Positions 4,667 through 13,001 are shown, counted from the first letter of the stretch. The stretch is DNA of 13,212 nt from SM1-46 sp002451215 (GCA_002451215.1 DKBM01000062.1:1-13212), one strand, 5' to 3'. Notes: generated by a model from the sequence alone, not told the origin. Translations and numbers: made by a program.

Positions 4667-5959
4667 ATGCGGCGTCGACTGAGACCCATCGTGGAGATCG
4701 CCACCCGCATCCGAACCGAAGCCGAGCGATGCGTCGCCTGTGGTCTGTGTCTGCCGCTCTGCCCAACCTACCGCCTGACCCGAAACGAAGCAGAGTCGCC
4801 GCGCGGGCGCATCGCGCTCGCGCGGGCGCTTGCCACAAACGAACTGCACGCGACCGCCACCCTCACGGCACATCTCGATCGATGTCTTGCCTGCCGCGCC
4901 TGCGAACGGGCGTGTCCCTCTGGCGTTGCCTACGGCGCGCTGATCGATGACACGCGCGCGTTATTGGCGACGCAGGACGCGCCGACCGCGAGTGGAAAAT
5001 TTCGACCGCGCCTTGTGCGCCGGCTCGTCGAGTCCCAGTCGATATCGCGCGCATTGTTGCGTGCACGCTTGCTGGCCGTGGCGCAACGCAGCGGCCATCT
5101 GTGGTTGCTGCGCGCGAGTGGCGTGGCGCGCTTGCTAGGGCTGGACGCGTTGCTGTCCGGCATGCTTCGACTTTCCCCGCCGTCTCCTTGGCCGGCTCTA
5201 ACCCCTGCTCGCTCGCCACGGCGCGGCGCGCTCGCACTCTTTGTCGGCTGTGTGGCCAATGTGCTTGACCGCACCACGATCGACGCGGCAGTTCGGGTCC
5301 TCACGCATATCGGCTATGACGTGCATGTGCCGCCGGGGCAGAGATGCTGCGGCGCCATGGCGCAACACGCGGGGGATCCGGGCACGGCAACCGCGCTGGC
5401 CGGCGCCAATGCAGACGCCCTGAGTGGACGTGAATACGATCGCATTGTCAGCCTGGTAAGCGGCTGCACCGCGCACCTGCTCGAGCCCGGCCCTACCGCT
5501 GGCTCGGCGACGATGGCAGGGCGAACGATTGATATCGTGAGCCTGCTTGCTGCAGAAGACTGGCGGCAGTGGCTACCGGCGAAAGCGAGCAGCACGCGCG
5601 TGGCCGTTCATGTGCCCTGCAGCGTCTCCCACGTGCTTCGCCGCCCCGATGAGGTATTTACGCTGCTGCGACAGATCCCGGGCCTTGCACTACTTCCCCT
5701 GCCCGAGAACGACATATGCTGCGGTGGCGCAGGACTCTACCCGCTCACCGAGCCGGAACTGGCGCAACGCCTGCGCGACGCAAAAGTGGACCTTCTGGCG
5801 GATCTCGCGCCGGAAGTGGTCGTCACTTCGAGCCTCGGTTGCGCCCTGCAACTGCGCGCTGGCATACGCGCGACTGGCTTCAACATCGAGGTAATGCACC
5901 CGGTAACGCTGCTCGCGCAGCTCATTGGACCGACCGTTGCGCCGCCGACGGCCGTCTGA
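4667..5959 (+). CDS. GlcF-like iron-sulfur protein (glycolate/2-hydroxyacid oxidation, two 4Fe-4S and two CCG domains)
   Basis: The product is 430 aa. The N-terminal ferredoxin domain binds two [4Fe-4S] clusters: CVACGLCLPLCP (Cys22, 25, 28, 32) and CLACRACERACP (Cys73, 76, 79, 83). It is followed by the GlcF-type PRGRIALARAL block. Two cysteine-rich CCG domains follow, with CCG at 227-229 and 351-353, as in GlcF, LutA and heterodisulfide reductase subunits. In glycolate oxidase this subunit passes electrons from the flavoprotein GlcD to the membrane quinone pool. No glcD or glcE lies in the window, so the exact substrate is open; lactate or another 2-hydroxy acid is possible. The ATG at 4667 is used. 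An in-frame GTG at 4691 (VEIATRIRTEAERC) is a credible alternative because neither has a good ribosome-binding site. coq7 follows 37 nt downstream in the same direction. Confidence 0.85.
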   Translation: MRRRLRPIVEIATRIRTEAERCVACGLCLPLCPTYRLTRNEAESPRGRIALARALATNELHATATLTAHLDRCLACRACERACPSGVAYGALIDDTRALLATQDAPTASGKFRPRLVRRLVESQSISRALLRARLLAVAQRSGHLWLLRASGVARLLGLDALLSGMLRLSPPSPWPALTPARSPRRGALALFVGCVANVLDRTTIDAAVRVLTHIGYDVHVPPGQRCCGAMAQHAGDPGTATALAGANADALSGREYDRIVSLVSGCTAHLLEPGPTAGSATMAGRTIDIVSLLAAEDWRQWLPAKASSTRVAVHVPCSVSHVLRRPDEVFTLLRQIPGLALLPLPENDICCGGAGLYPLTEPELAQRLRDAKVDLLADLAPEVVVTSSLGCALQLRAGIRATGFNIEVMHPVTLLAQLIGPTVAPPTAV

Positions 5960-5996
5960 CTTGTCGGGCTGCGGTTGCCGCCGTATCGTTATACCT

Positions 5997-6641
5997 ATGC
6001 TGAAGCGCAACTATTCCCGGCTCGACGATTTCGTCGGGCAGTTCGACCAGGCCCTGCGAACCGTGTTCGGCCCGCCGCCCGCGAGCAGTCGCCCGAATCC
6101 CGCGTCCCGCTGCGCGGATGCCACACTCGGCGAAAGCGAGCGCGATCTCGTCGGGCGCCTCATGCGCATCAACCATACCGGCGAGGTCTGTGCGCAGGCG
6201 CTCTACCAGGGCCAGGCGCTGACTGCCCGTTTACCGAATGTGCGCGACAAGATGGAGCAGGCGGCGATCGAGGAGAACGACCATCTGGCGTGGACCGAGC
6301 AACGGGCCCGGGAGATGGGCACCCACACGAGTTACCTGAATCCCCTGTTCTATGCCAGTTCGTTCACCATCGGCGCGCTCGCGGGCGCCGCGGGGGACAA
6401 ATGGAGTCTTGGATTTGTCGCGGAGACCGAACGCCAGGTGGTGCGCCACCTGGATGAACACCTGGCACGGCTCCCGGTGCAAGACGACAAGAGCCGGGCA
6501 ATCCTGATACAGATGCGCGAGGACGAAGGCCACCACGCCACGACTGCCATCGAGTCGGGCGCGGCAGAGCTGCCGCGGCCGGTCAAACGGCTAATGCAAC
6601 TTGTCTCGAAAGCGATGACTCGCTCGGTTTACTGGCTGTAG
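5997..6641 (+). CDS. coq7: COQ7-type 3-demethoxyubiquinol (2-polyprenyl-3-methyl-6-methoxybenzoquinol) hydroxylase
   Basis: This is a membrane-associated di-iron hydroxylase that adds the C5/C6 hydroxyl in late ubiquinone synthesis. Bacteria use it where UbiF is absent. The product is 214 aa, against about 215 in Pseudomonas. The six iron ligands are visible: Glu63 (RINHTGEVCAQALYQGQ), Glu93 and His96 (EENDH), Glu145 (VAETERQ), and Glu177 with His180 (REDEGHHATT). I start at the ATG at 5997 (MLKRNYSRLDDFV). The longer frame from 5925 adds residues unlike the family and overlaps the end of the upstream gene. It is convergent with the VOC gene, only 9 nt away, and no terminator is visible between them. 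Confidence 0.95.
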   Translation: MLKRNYSRLDDFVGQFDQALRTVFGPPPASSRPNPASRCADATLGESERDLVGRLMRINHTGEVCAQALYQGQALTARLPNVRDKMEQAAIEENDHLAWTEQRAREMGTHTSYLNPLFYASSFTIGALAGAAGDKWSLGFVAETERQVVRHLDEHLARLPVQDDKSRAILIQMREDEGHHATTAIESGAAELPRPVKRLMQLVSKAMTRSVYWL

Positions 6642-6650
6642 ACCCGCGCG

Positions 6651-7073
6651 TCAGGTGCCGGCAAGGCGCGGCGCAATTGGCGGGTGGAAGATCATCTGGA
6701 CCGTGTTCCCATCCGGGTCGAGGCAATAGAAGCTTCTTGCGCCGTCGCGATGCGTCCTGGGTTCCTTGACGATCCGCACGCCCTGCCCGGCGAGAAACGC
6801 ATGCCAGGCATCGACCGCCGCCGGGCCATCCATGATGAACCCGATGTGATCAAGGTGTTGCGCCGCTTCCGGTGCCAAGTCCGCAGCGGCGCGATGCAAT
6901 GCGACATTATCCCGGCCGCTGGTGAGATAAACATTGTCAGGATCCGGGCGCCATTCGACCTGCATCCCGAGTAGCCCGGCGTAAAATCGCTCGCAGGCCT
7001 CAAGATCCCTGACCCGGAGCGCCACATGATGCATGCCGAGCAGCCCGGCCGGCCGCTTGATTGCGTTGCTCAT
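6651..7073 (-). CDS. VOC-superfamily (glyoxalase/bleomycin-resistance fold) protein
   Basis: The product is 140 aa with the two beta-alpha-beta-beta-beta modules of the vicinal oxygen chelate fold. The first opens MHHVALRVRDLEACERFYAG (residues 14-33), and the second includes LDHIGFIMD (74-82) and ends CLDPDGNTVQMIFH (117-130). Family metal ligands are usually two His and Glu residues. Here the DPDGN motif is followed by Gln126 where Glu is usual, so metal binding may be altered. The substrate is unknown. Its ATG overlaps the stop of the upstream DUF885 gene (ATGA, 7070-7073), and a GGGG Shine-Dalgarno lies just upstream, so the two are coupled. That overlap is why I chose MSNAIKRPAG over a start 30 nt earlier. 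Confidence 0.85.
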   Translation of the reverse strand: MSNAIKRPAGLLGMHHVALRVRDLEACERFYAGLLGMQVEWRPDPDNVYLTSGRDNVALHRAAADLAPEAAQHLDHIGFIMDGPAAVDAWHAFLAGQGVRIVKEPRTHRDGARSFYCLDPDGNTVQMIFHPPIAPRLAGT

Positions 7074-8728
7074 TGGAACACCCCGCCTCGTGCCTGATGC
7101 CATGCTTCCTGGCCAAAGGCCCGCTCGATCGCCTTTGGTAGCGGAATTGATCCTTGTGACAGCAGACGGTCATGAAAATCTCGTAACGAGAATCCCTTGT
7201 GGCGCTGCATTCCAGCGCGTAGCGCGTTGATGAGCGCCCACCCGGTCGCGTAGCCAAGCGGCACGGTCGGTGCACGCGTGTACCAGGTGAGCTCGGCCAT
7301 CGCCTGCGCGGGCGCAAAACCGAGCTGCGTCGCCAGCCGCTCGGCTGCCGTCTCCGCAGTCACACCACGGGTGTGGATGTCGACATCGATCACGATCCGC
7401 AACGCGCGCCACAGCCGGTCGCGCAGCAGCAGCACGCGCTGCTCGGGCCGGTTGAGGAAACCCTGTTCATGCATCAACTGCTCGCTGTATAGCGCCCAGC
7501 CCTCGTACAGCGTCGCCGAGGCATTTAGCAGCCGCGGCAGACTGCGCGCGACCGGATTGCAGTTGGCAGTCACAAACTGCAGATGGTGCCCCGGCCATGC
7601 CTCGTGCACACAGGTGTGCATGAGGCCGGCGGTATCGTGCTCGGCGAGCTCGGCGGCGTCGGTCGGTGGCGTGACGTAATAGAAACCGCGTTGCTCCGGG
7701 TCGTTGGGGAGCGGCTCGCAATACGCCGCGAAGGGAATCTGGTGGCGCAGGAATACCGGTGTCTCGACCACTTCGAGTGACTCGCGCTCCGGCACGCTCA
7801 CCAGCGCATGTTGGACGACGAAAACGCGCGCCGACTCCATCTCGCGCCGATAGACAGACAGCAGCTCTGCCGCGGTGGGGTGCTGGGCGCGCACCTTGTC
7901 CAGGACCACCGCGAGTTCCTCCGTGCCCGCCAGCTCGCGGCACGCGGCGCGCAGTTCGGCGCCGGTGCGCGCCGCCAGCTCTTCGCCAAATGCGCGTAGC
8001 ACGTCCGGCGAGACATCCAGGCCATGCCGCCAACGCAACAGGCTCGTGAAGTAGCGCTCACCGCAGGCGAACTCACCCTTGGCCGTCGGGAGCAATTCAA
8101 CCTCGACAAAATCGCTGTAGTCCTGCAAGGCGCGCGCGGCCTTGTGCAGTAGCGTCTCCAGCCCGGCAATCCCGCCCGCCGCGATAATCTTCGGATGCGT
8201 CGGCAGTGACTGCAGGAACCCGACACCGGCGCGTGCCGTGCGAATGGCCGACGATGCCCACAGTGCCGGAACCGCCGCACTGCGCTCCGCCACCCACGCG
8301 CGGGCGGCGGCAAGCGACTGCGGGATCGCCTCAAGGCGCCTGGTCAGCGCGTCGGAGAATCCGTCCACCTCGCGGATGGTGAGCTGGTAGATCGCGTGCA
8401 CCGGCAGATAGCGTGCCGGATCGACGCGATTTGGCTCAATGTCGATCAGGAACTGGTTCTCAACTGCGACCGCGCCAGCCAGCAGGTCATAGTCGACCAT
8501 GGCATCGGCGTCGAGCTCAGCGCGGGGAAGCTCTTCGAGCGCGGTCCGCATCTCGTCATTGAGGCAGATCAGTGCGCCGCGCGCTTCCTCGCCGACTGGC
8601 GCCAGCAGGTGCGCATAGCCCGCGACCCCGACCTCAACGGCAGCTTCCGGGTGATAACGGAACCAGGCCGTGTAGTAAGAATCGGCCAGCGCGCGGAATC
8701 GCTCGTTCACGGAGATTGTCTCGCTCAC
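7070..8728 (-). CDS. DUF885-family protein, putative metallopeptidase
   Basis: The product is 552 aa, typical of DUF885 proteins, which are mostly alpha-helical and thought to be zinc-dependent hydrolases. The signature CVHEAWPGHHLQF at about residues 374-386 carries the HExxPGH motif characteristic of the family. The downstream region (NASATLYEGWALYSEQLMHE) supplies the usual EGWALY block with a third likely ligand Glu. There is no signal peptide, so it should be cytoplasmic. The start is the GTG at 8728-8726, preceded by a strong GGAGGCGG ribosome-binding site. It is coupled to the VOC gene through a 4-base overlap. No substrate is established from sequence. Confidence 0.88.
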   Translation of the reverse strand: MSETISVNERFRALADSYYTAWFRYHPEAAVEVGVAGYAHLLAPVGEEARGALICLNDEMRTALEELPRAELDADAMVDYDLLAGAVAVENQFLIDIEPNRVDPARYLPVHAIYQLTIREVDGFSDALTRRLEAIPQSLAAARAWVAERSAAVPALWASSAIRTARAGVGFLQSLPTHPKIIAAGGIAGLETLLHKAARALQDYSDFVEVELLPTAKGEFACGERYFTSLLRWRHGLDVSPDVLRAFGEELAARTGAELRAACRELAGTEELAVVLDKVRAQHPTAAELLSVYRREMESARVFVVQHALVSVPERESLEVVETPVFLRHQIPFAAYCEPLPNDPEQRGFYYVTPPTDAAELAEHDTAGLMHTCVHEAWPGHHLQFVTANCNPVARSLPRLLNASATLYEGWALYSEQLMHEQGFLNRPEQRVLLLRDRLWRALRIVIDVDIHTRGVTAETAAERLATQLGFAPAQAMAELTWYTRAPTVPLGYATGWALINALRAGMQRHKGFSLRDFHDRLLSQGSIPLPKAIERAFGQEAWHQARGGVFQ

Positions 8729-8837
8729 GGGGCCGCCTCCGCGAGAACATTACAGCCTGCTATGGCGTGCTGTCGGCGGTCGGCAACAATTCGCCGGTCG
8801 CATGCCCGCGAACCACGCGGGGCCCCTGCTCTTCGGC

Positions 8838-9260
8838 TCATGCTCCTGCCTCGATGATTTCAAAGTCGTGCGTAATGGTCGCGGTCTTTCCCAACATGAT
8901 CGATGCCGAGCAGTACTTGTCGGCGGACAACTTGATGGCATTCTCCACACGCCTGGCATCGAGCTTGCGGCCGGTCACCCTGAAGTGGATGTGAATATTG
9001 GTAAAGACCTTGGGATCGGTTTCGGCACGCTGGGCATCGATTTCGGCAACACAATCCGTAATCTCCTGGCGGCCCTTGCGCAGGATATGCACCACATCAA
9101 ACGCCGTGCACCCGCCCATTCCGATCAGCACCAACTCCATTGGCCGCGCGCCCTTGTTCTGGCCACCGAACTCCGGCGATCCGTCCATCGGCACGGCGTG
9201 GCCGCTGTCTGATCGGCCCTCAAAACTTACGCCACCCGTCCACAGAATTTGCGCCTTCAC
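8838..9260 (-). CDS. OsmC/Ohr-family protein (YhfA-like)
   Basis: The product is 140 aa with the OsmC fold. OsmC and Ohr enzymes reduce organic or fatty-acid hydroperoxides through two cysteines, and both are present here: Cys51 in LIGMGGCTAFDVV and Cys117 in ADKYCSASIML. The sequence is closer to the YhfA subgroup than to classical OsmC or Ohr. The start is a GTG overlapping the trpC stop (GTGA, 9257-9260), with GGGGAGG just upstream, so translation is coupled to trpC. From memory, an OsmC-like gene near trpC also occurs in Pseudomonas, which suggests an old arrangement. A peroxide substrate has not been shown for this subgroup as far as I know. Confidence 0.88.
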   Translation of the reverse strand: MKAQILWTGGVSFEGRSDSGHAVPMDGSPEFGGQNKGARPMELVLIGMGGCTAFDVVHILRKGRQEITDCVAEIDAQRAETDPKVFTNIHIHFRVTGRKLDARRVENAIKLSADKYCSASIMLGKTATITHDFEIIEAGA

Positions 9261-10066
9261 TTTGCCTCCCCGGAGAACAGTTCTGCCAGCCGTGCACCGG
9301 GGTCCGCGGCTTTCATAAACGCTTCGCCAACCAAGAAAACGTTCACACCCCTCGCTCGCATTTTCCGCACATCGTCCGGTTGCAAGATACCACTTTCCGT
9401 CACGATGATTCGATCCTTCCCGACGCGCGGCAACAGATCGAGCGTCGTCTCGAGCCGCGTCTCGAAAGTGTGCAGGTCACGGTTGTTGATGCCGATCAGT
9501 CGCGTGTGGAGCGGCAAGGCGCGCTCAAGCTCGTCGGCGTTGTGCACCTCGACCAGCACGTCGACACCAACCTCCTGCGCGCAGGTCGACAACTCGCTCA
9601 GCTGGGAATCACTCAGCGCCGCCACAATCAGCAGGATGCAGTCGGCGCCGAGCGCGCGGGCCTCATAGACCTGGTAGGGGTCAATGGTGAAATCCTTGCG
9701 CAACACCGGCAGCGCGCAGGCCGCGCGCGCGGCTTGCAGGTCGGCGTCGCTGCCCTGAAAGAAGTCGACGTCGGTCAACACCGACAGGCAGGTGGCACCG
9801 CTACGTTCGTAGCTGCGTGCGATTTCGGCCGGGCGAAAGTCGGCCCGCAGCACACCCTTGCTCGGGCTCGCCTTCTTGATCTCGGCGATCACGGCGGCCT
9901 TGCCTCTCGCGTTGCGGCGCTCGATCGCTTCGACGAAACCACGCGCCGGATCGACTCCGGAAATCCGCTCCCGCAATGCACTCAATGGCACGCGCCCCAT
10001 GCGCTCGCGCAACTCCTCGCGTTTGCGTGCCAGGATGCGCTTCAGGATATCCGGGGTGGAGTTCAT
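9257..10066 (-). CDS. trpC: Indole-3-glycerol-phosphate synthase
   Basis: This enzyme catalyses ring closure of 1-(2-carboxyphenylamino)-1-deoxyribulose 5-phosphate to indole-3-glycerol phosphate, the fourth step from chorismate to tryptophan. The product is 269 aa and monofunctional, with no TrpF fusion. It is a TIM barrel with the catalytic AEIKKASPSKG (residues 61-71), DVDFFQGS, LPVLRKDFTIDPYQ, LVEVHNADELERAL, GINNRDLHTF and the phosphate-binding TESGI. The ATG overlaps the trpD stop by 4 bases (ATGA, 10063-10066). Confidence 0.97.
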   Translation of the reverse strand: MNSTPDILKRILARKREELRERMGRVPLSALRERISGVDPARGFVEAIERRNARGKAAVIAEIKKASPSKGVLRADFRPAEIARSYERSGATCLSVLTDVDFFQGSDADLQAARAACALPVLRKDFTIDPYQVYEARALGADCILLIVAALSDSQLSELSTCAQEVGVDVLVEVHNADELERALPLHTRLIGINNRDLHTFETRLETTLDLLPRVGKDRIIVTESGILQPDDVRKMRARGVNVFLVGEAFMKAADPGARLAELFSGEAK

Positions 10067-11088
10067 TTCGCCGCGAGTCGCTGGCTCAGGGCGATGAGCG
10101 CCGCCAGCTTCTCGCGCGCCGCGCCGGAGGCAATGACCTCCAGCGCGCGCTGCACGCCGGCCCTCAGGTCCTCAGCCAGCCCAGCGACATAGATCGCCGC
10201 GCCGCCATTCAGTGCGACGATGTCACGCGCTGCGCCCGTTTCGTTGGCGAATACGCGCTCGATGATCTTAAGGCTGTCGGCCGCTGTCGCTACCGCCAGC
10301 GAACGCACGTCGCCGCGCTGGAGGCCGAAATCCTCGGGCTGAACCGTAAAGACACGCACGCGCCCTGCCTTTAGTTCCGCCACGCGGGTCGGCGCGCCAA
10401 TGGAAATCTCGTCCATGCCGTCCTCGGCATGGACTACGAGGACATGTTCGCTGCCGAGCCGCTGCAACACCTCGGCGAGCGGTTCGACCCAGTGCTCCGC
10501 GAACACACCCAGGACCTGGTTCGGGGCGCCCGCCGGATTGGTGAGCGGACCGAGCAGATTGAAGATCGTGCGTACGGCCATCTCGCGCCGCGGACCGATG
10601 GCATGTTTCATCGCACCGTGGTGCTTGGGCGCGAACATGAAGCCCACGCCGACCTCGTTCACGCACTGCGCGACCTGCTCTGGACCGAGGTCGAGGTTCA
10701 CCCCGGCCGCCTCCAGCACGTCGGCACTGCCGCTCTTGGACGACACCGAGCGATTGCCGTGCTTGGCGACCTTGCCGCCGGCCGCTGCGACGACGAAGGC
10801 CGCCGCCGTGGAAATATTGAAGGTGCTGGCGCCATCGCCACCCGTGCCGCAGGTATCGACGAGGTGCGGGCCCGAAACGCCGACATGTACCGCGAGCTCG
10901 CGCATCACCTCCGCGGCGGCGGCGATCTCCTCGACCGTCTCGCCCTTCATGCGCAACCCGACGAGAAAACCGCCGATCTGTGCCGGCGTGGCGGCCCCGG
11001 TCATGATGAGGCGCATGACCGCTCGCATCTCGTCGACTTTCAGGTCGCGTCGCTCGATGACGGCGCGGATGGCGGCTGGCATGTCCAT
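10063..11088 (-). CDS. trpD: Anthranilate phosphoribosyltransferase
   Basis: This enzyme transfers phosphoribose from PRPP to anthranilate, the second step of the tryptophan branch. The product is 341 aa from the ATG at 11088 (MDMPAAIRAVIERRDLKV). A second ATG lies two codons later, and the open frame extends 43 codons upstream without family similarity. The PRPP/Mg loop CGTGGDGASTFN spans residues 80-91, KHGNRSVSSKSGSAD is at about 109-123, and the GPRREMAVRTIFNLLGPLTN block follows. It is followed by trpC with overlap. It is separated from trpG by an MFS transporter gene, and 64 nt lie between the MFS stop and this start. Confidence 0.96.
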   Translation of the reverse strand: MDMPAAIRAVIERRDLKVDEMRAVMRLIMTGAATPAQIGGFLVGLRMKGETVEEIAAAAEVMRELAVHVGVSGPHLVDTCGTGGDGASTFNISTAAAFVVAAAGGKVAKHGNRSVSSKSGSADVLEAAGVNLDLGPEQVAQCVNEVGVGFMFAPKHHGAMKHAIGPRREMAVRTIFNLLGPLTNPAGAPNQVLGVFAEHWVEPLAEVLQRLGSEHVLVVHAEDGMDEISIGAPTRVAELKAGRVRVFTVQPEDFGLQRGDVRSLAVATAADSLKIIERVFANETGAARDIVALNGGAAIYVAGLAEDLRAGVQRALEVIASGAAREKLAALIALSQRLAAK

Positions 11089-11152
11089 AAGCAGGTCCGG
11101 GAGACAATTCAGAAAAGTGAAGGGCGATTTTCTCCGCGCCCCACGAGCGGGG

Positions 11153-12394
11153 TCAAGGCACGTGCGCCGCCGCGACTCCCGACAGGCGCCGGTAGGCCAA
11201 CCAGCCGAGCAGGCCAATCACGTTGAGCGTCAGCATGCCGGTGGCAAGACCCGGCAGCGTCGGCGACAGCGCCGGCGCCAACACACCGGCCGCGGCGCCG
11301 TTCGACACTGTCTGGGTAAAGTTCTGCACCGCCGAGGCCGTGCCGCGATGCGTCGGGAAATATTCGAGCGCGAGCAGTGTCAGGTTCGGCATGGCGAGCG
11401 ACATGCCGCTCGCGTACAGCATTACCGGTGCGATGATGGTCACAGGCGATGGCGCGATCGCCAGCGTCAGGAGCAGATTGATCGCCGCGGCAGTCAGCAT
11501 CACGCCATAGGCGACGCTCACTGCCTGGGCGTGGCTGAGCGTTCCGGCCACACGCCCGGAAACGAATGCCCCCAGCATCAGCCCGGCCACCAGCGGCACA
11601 AATAGATAACCGAAGTCATCGGGCCCGTAGTGCAGGTGCCGGTACATGACGTCCGGCGAGCCAGCGACGTAGAGGAAGAACCCACCGAAATTAAACGCGG
11701 TAGTCAGCACCAGCACCATGAAGCGTCCGTGCCCAAGCGTGCGGCCGTAGGCATGCGCGATGGCGCGCGGATGTGGAGATTGCCGACCCACAGGCGGCAG
11801 CGTCTCCGGAAGCCACAGCGCGACGGCGACCCAGATGGCAAGGCCGAGCAGCACCAGGAACCAGAACACCGATCGCCACCCGAAGGCGTCATGCAGATAG
11901 CCGCCCAGGATTGGCGCGACTGCCGGAGCGAGCGCGAAGATCAGCATCACCTGCGACATCACGCGCTGCGCCTGCGCCCCACCAAAAGCATCGCGAATGA
12001 TCGCGCGGCCCACGACCAGCCCGCCGCTCGCCGCCAGGCCCTGTCCGATGCGCATGGCAATCAACCAGTCGAAGCTGGGCGCCAACGCGCAGCCGATCGA
12101 GGCAACGATGTAGAACACTACCGAGACCAGCACAACGTTGCGCCGCCCGAACGCATCGGACAGCGGCCCGTACACCAGCGTCATGCCACCGAAAGCAAGT
12201 AGATAGAGGCTGAGGGTCTGTTGCAGACCCCAGGCCGAAACCGACAGCTCGCGCCCAATGTCCGGGAACGACGGCAGGTACGTGTCGATACTGAACGGCG
12301 CGACCATGGCGAGCATGGCAACGATCGCCGATAACCGCCAGCCGTAGTGGCGGTGGTCGTGGTGGTGCAGATGGGTTGCGGGCGCTTCGCTCAC
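11153..12394 (-). CDS. Bcr/CflA-type MFS multidrug-efflux transporter
   Basis: The product is a 413-aa inner-membrane proton antiporter of the 12-TM drug-exporter group, with about twelve hydrophobic segments from residue 20 onward. The family start FSIDTYLPSFPDIGREL lies in the first TM region. Motif A is GPLSDAFGRR (76-85), and the proton-coupling arginine and TM5 motif region is ALAPAVAPILGGYL. The cytoplasmic N-terminus is unusual, with six histidines between residues 8 and 16. The start is a GTG 8 nt after the trpG stop with no clear Shine-Dalgarno, so it probably relies on coupling. Its place between trpG and trpD suggests co-transcription with tryptophan genes. The exported compound is unknown; drug resistance is only the family label. 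Confidence 0.88.
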   Translation of the reverse strand: MSEAPATHLHHHDHRHYGWRLSAIVAMLAMVAPFSIDTYLPSFPDIGRELSVSAWGLQQTLSLYLLAFGGMTLVYGPLSDAFGRRNVVLVSVVFYIVASIGCALAPSFDWLIAMRIGQGLAASGGLVVGRAIIRDAFGGAQAQRVMSQVMLIFALAPAVAPILGGYLHDAFGWRSVFWFLVLLGLAIWVAVALWLPETLPPVGRQSPHPRAIAHAYGRTLGHGRFMVLVLTTAFNFGGFFLYVAGSPDVMYRHLHYGPDDFGYLFVPLVAGLMLGAFVSGRVAGTLSHAQAVSVAYGVMLTAAAINLLLTLAIAPSPVTIIAPVMLYASGMSLAMPNLTLLALEYFPTHRGTASAVQNFTQTVSNGAAAGVLAPALSPTLPGLATGMLTLNVIGLLGWLAYRRLSGVAAAHVP

Positions 12395-12402
12395 GCGCGG
12401 GT

Positions 12403-12981
12403 CTAGGCCGCGCGCGGATACTGGCGCAGGAAATTACCGAGCAGTTCGTGGCCGTGCTGCGTGAGGATTGACTCGGGATGGAATTGCACGCCCTCGACGG
12501 CGAGTGTCCTGTGCCGTACCCCCATGATCTCGCCGTCGTCAGTCCAGGCGGTGATCTCGAGACAGTCCGGCAGGCTTGATCGTTCTATGACAAGCGAGTG
12601 GTAGCGCGTCGCCTCGAACGGATTGGGCAATCCCTTGAATACACCGATATCGCCATGATGCACCAACGAGGTCTTGCCGTGCATCAGCTCCCGCGCGCGC
12701 ACGATGTGTCCGCCGAAGGCCTGTCCAATGCTCTGGTGGCCCAGGCACACGCCGAGGATCGGAATCCTGCCAGCGAGCTTCTGGATCGTCTCGACCGAGA
12801 TACCAGCCTCGTTCGGCGTGCACGGCCCCGGCGAGATGACGATATGGTCTGGCTTGAGACGCTCGACGTCGGCGACCGTGATCTGGTCATTGCGAAATAC
12901 GCGCACATCCTCGCCCAGCTCGCCCAGATACTGAACGAGGTTGTAGGTAAACGAGTCGTAGTTATCGATCATCAACAGCAT
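12403..12981 (-). CDS. trpG: Anthranilate/aminodeoxychorismate synthase, glutamine amidotransferase component
   Basis: This is a class I glutamine amidotransferase that feeds ammonia to TrpE (and perhaps PabB) for anthranilate or aminodeoxychorismate synthesis. The product is 192 aa, starting MLLMIDNYDSFTYNLVQYLG. The catalytic triad is Cys79 in LGVCLGHQSIGQAFGG, with His168 and Glu170 in VEGVQFHPESIL. The substrate loop SPGPCTPNEAG is at 50-60. The ATG at 12981 is favoured over the ATG at 12987 because AGAGGA (12988-12993) is 6 nt from the former and touches the latter. No trpE is in the window. Confidence 0.95.
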   Translation of the reverse strand: MLLMIDNYDSFTYNLVQYLGELGEDVRVFRNDQITVADVERLKPDHIVISPGPCTPNEAGISVETIQKLAGRIPILGVCLGHQSIGQAFGGHIVRARELMHGKTSLVHHGDIGVFKGLPNPFEATRYHSLVIERSSLPDCLEITAWTDDGEIMGVRHRTLAVEGVQFHPESILTQHGHELLGNFLRQYPRAA

Positions 12982-12987
12982 GTTCAT

Positions 12988-12993
12988 TCCTCT
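12988..12993 (-). promoter_or_regulatory. Ribosome-binding site that fixes the trpG start
   Basis: AGAGGA on the minus strand is spaced 6 nt from the ATG at 12981 and 0 nt from the ATG at 12987, which decides between two in-frame starts. Confidence 0.7.
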
Positions 12994-13001
12994 GCGCGCT
13001 C

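Noticed and set aside
8729..8837. Promoter or terminator between the OsmC and DUF885 genes
   Set aside because: A TGTAAT hexamer is present but lacks a matching -35, and no hairpin with a T-run is visible, so nothing could be supported.
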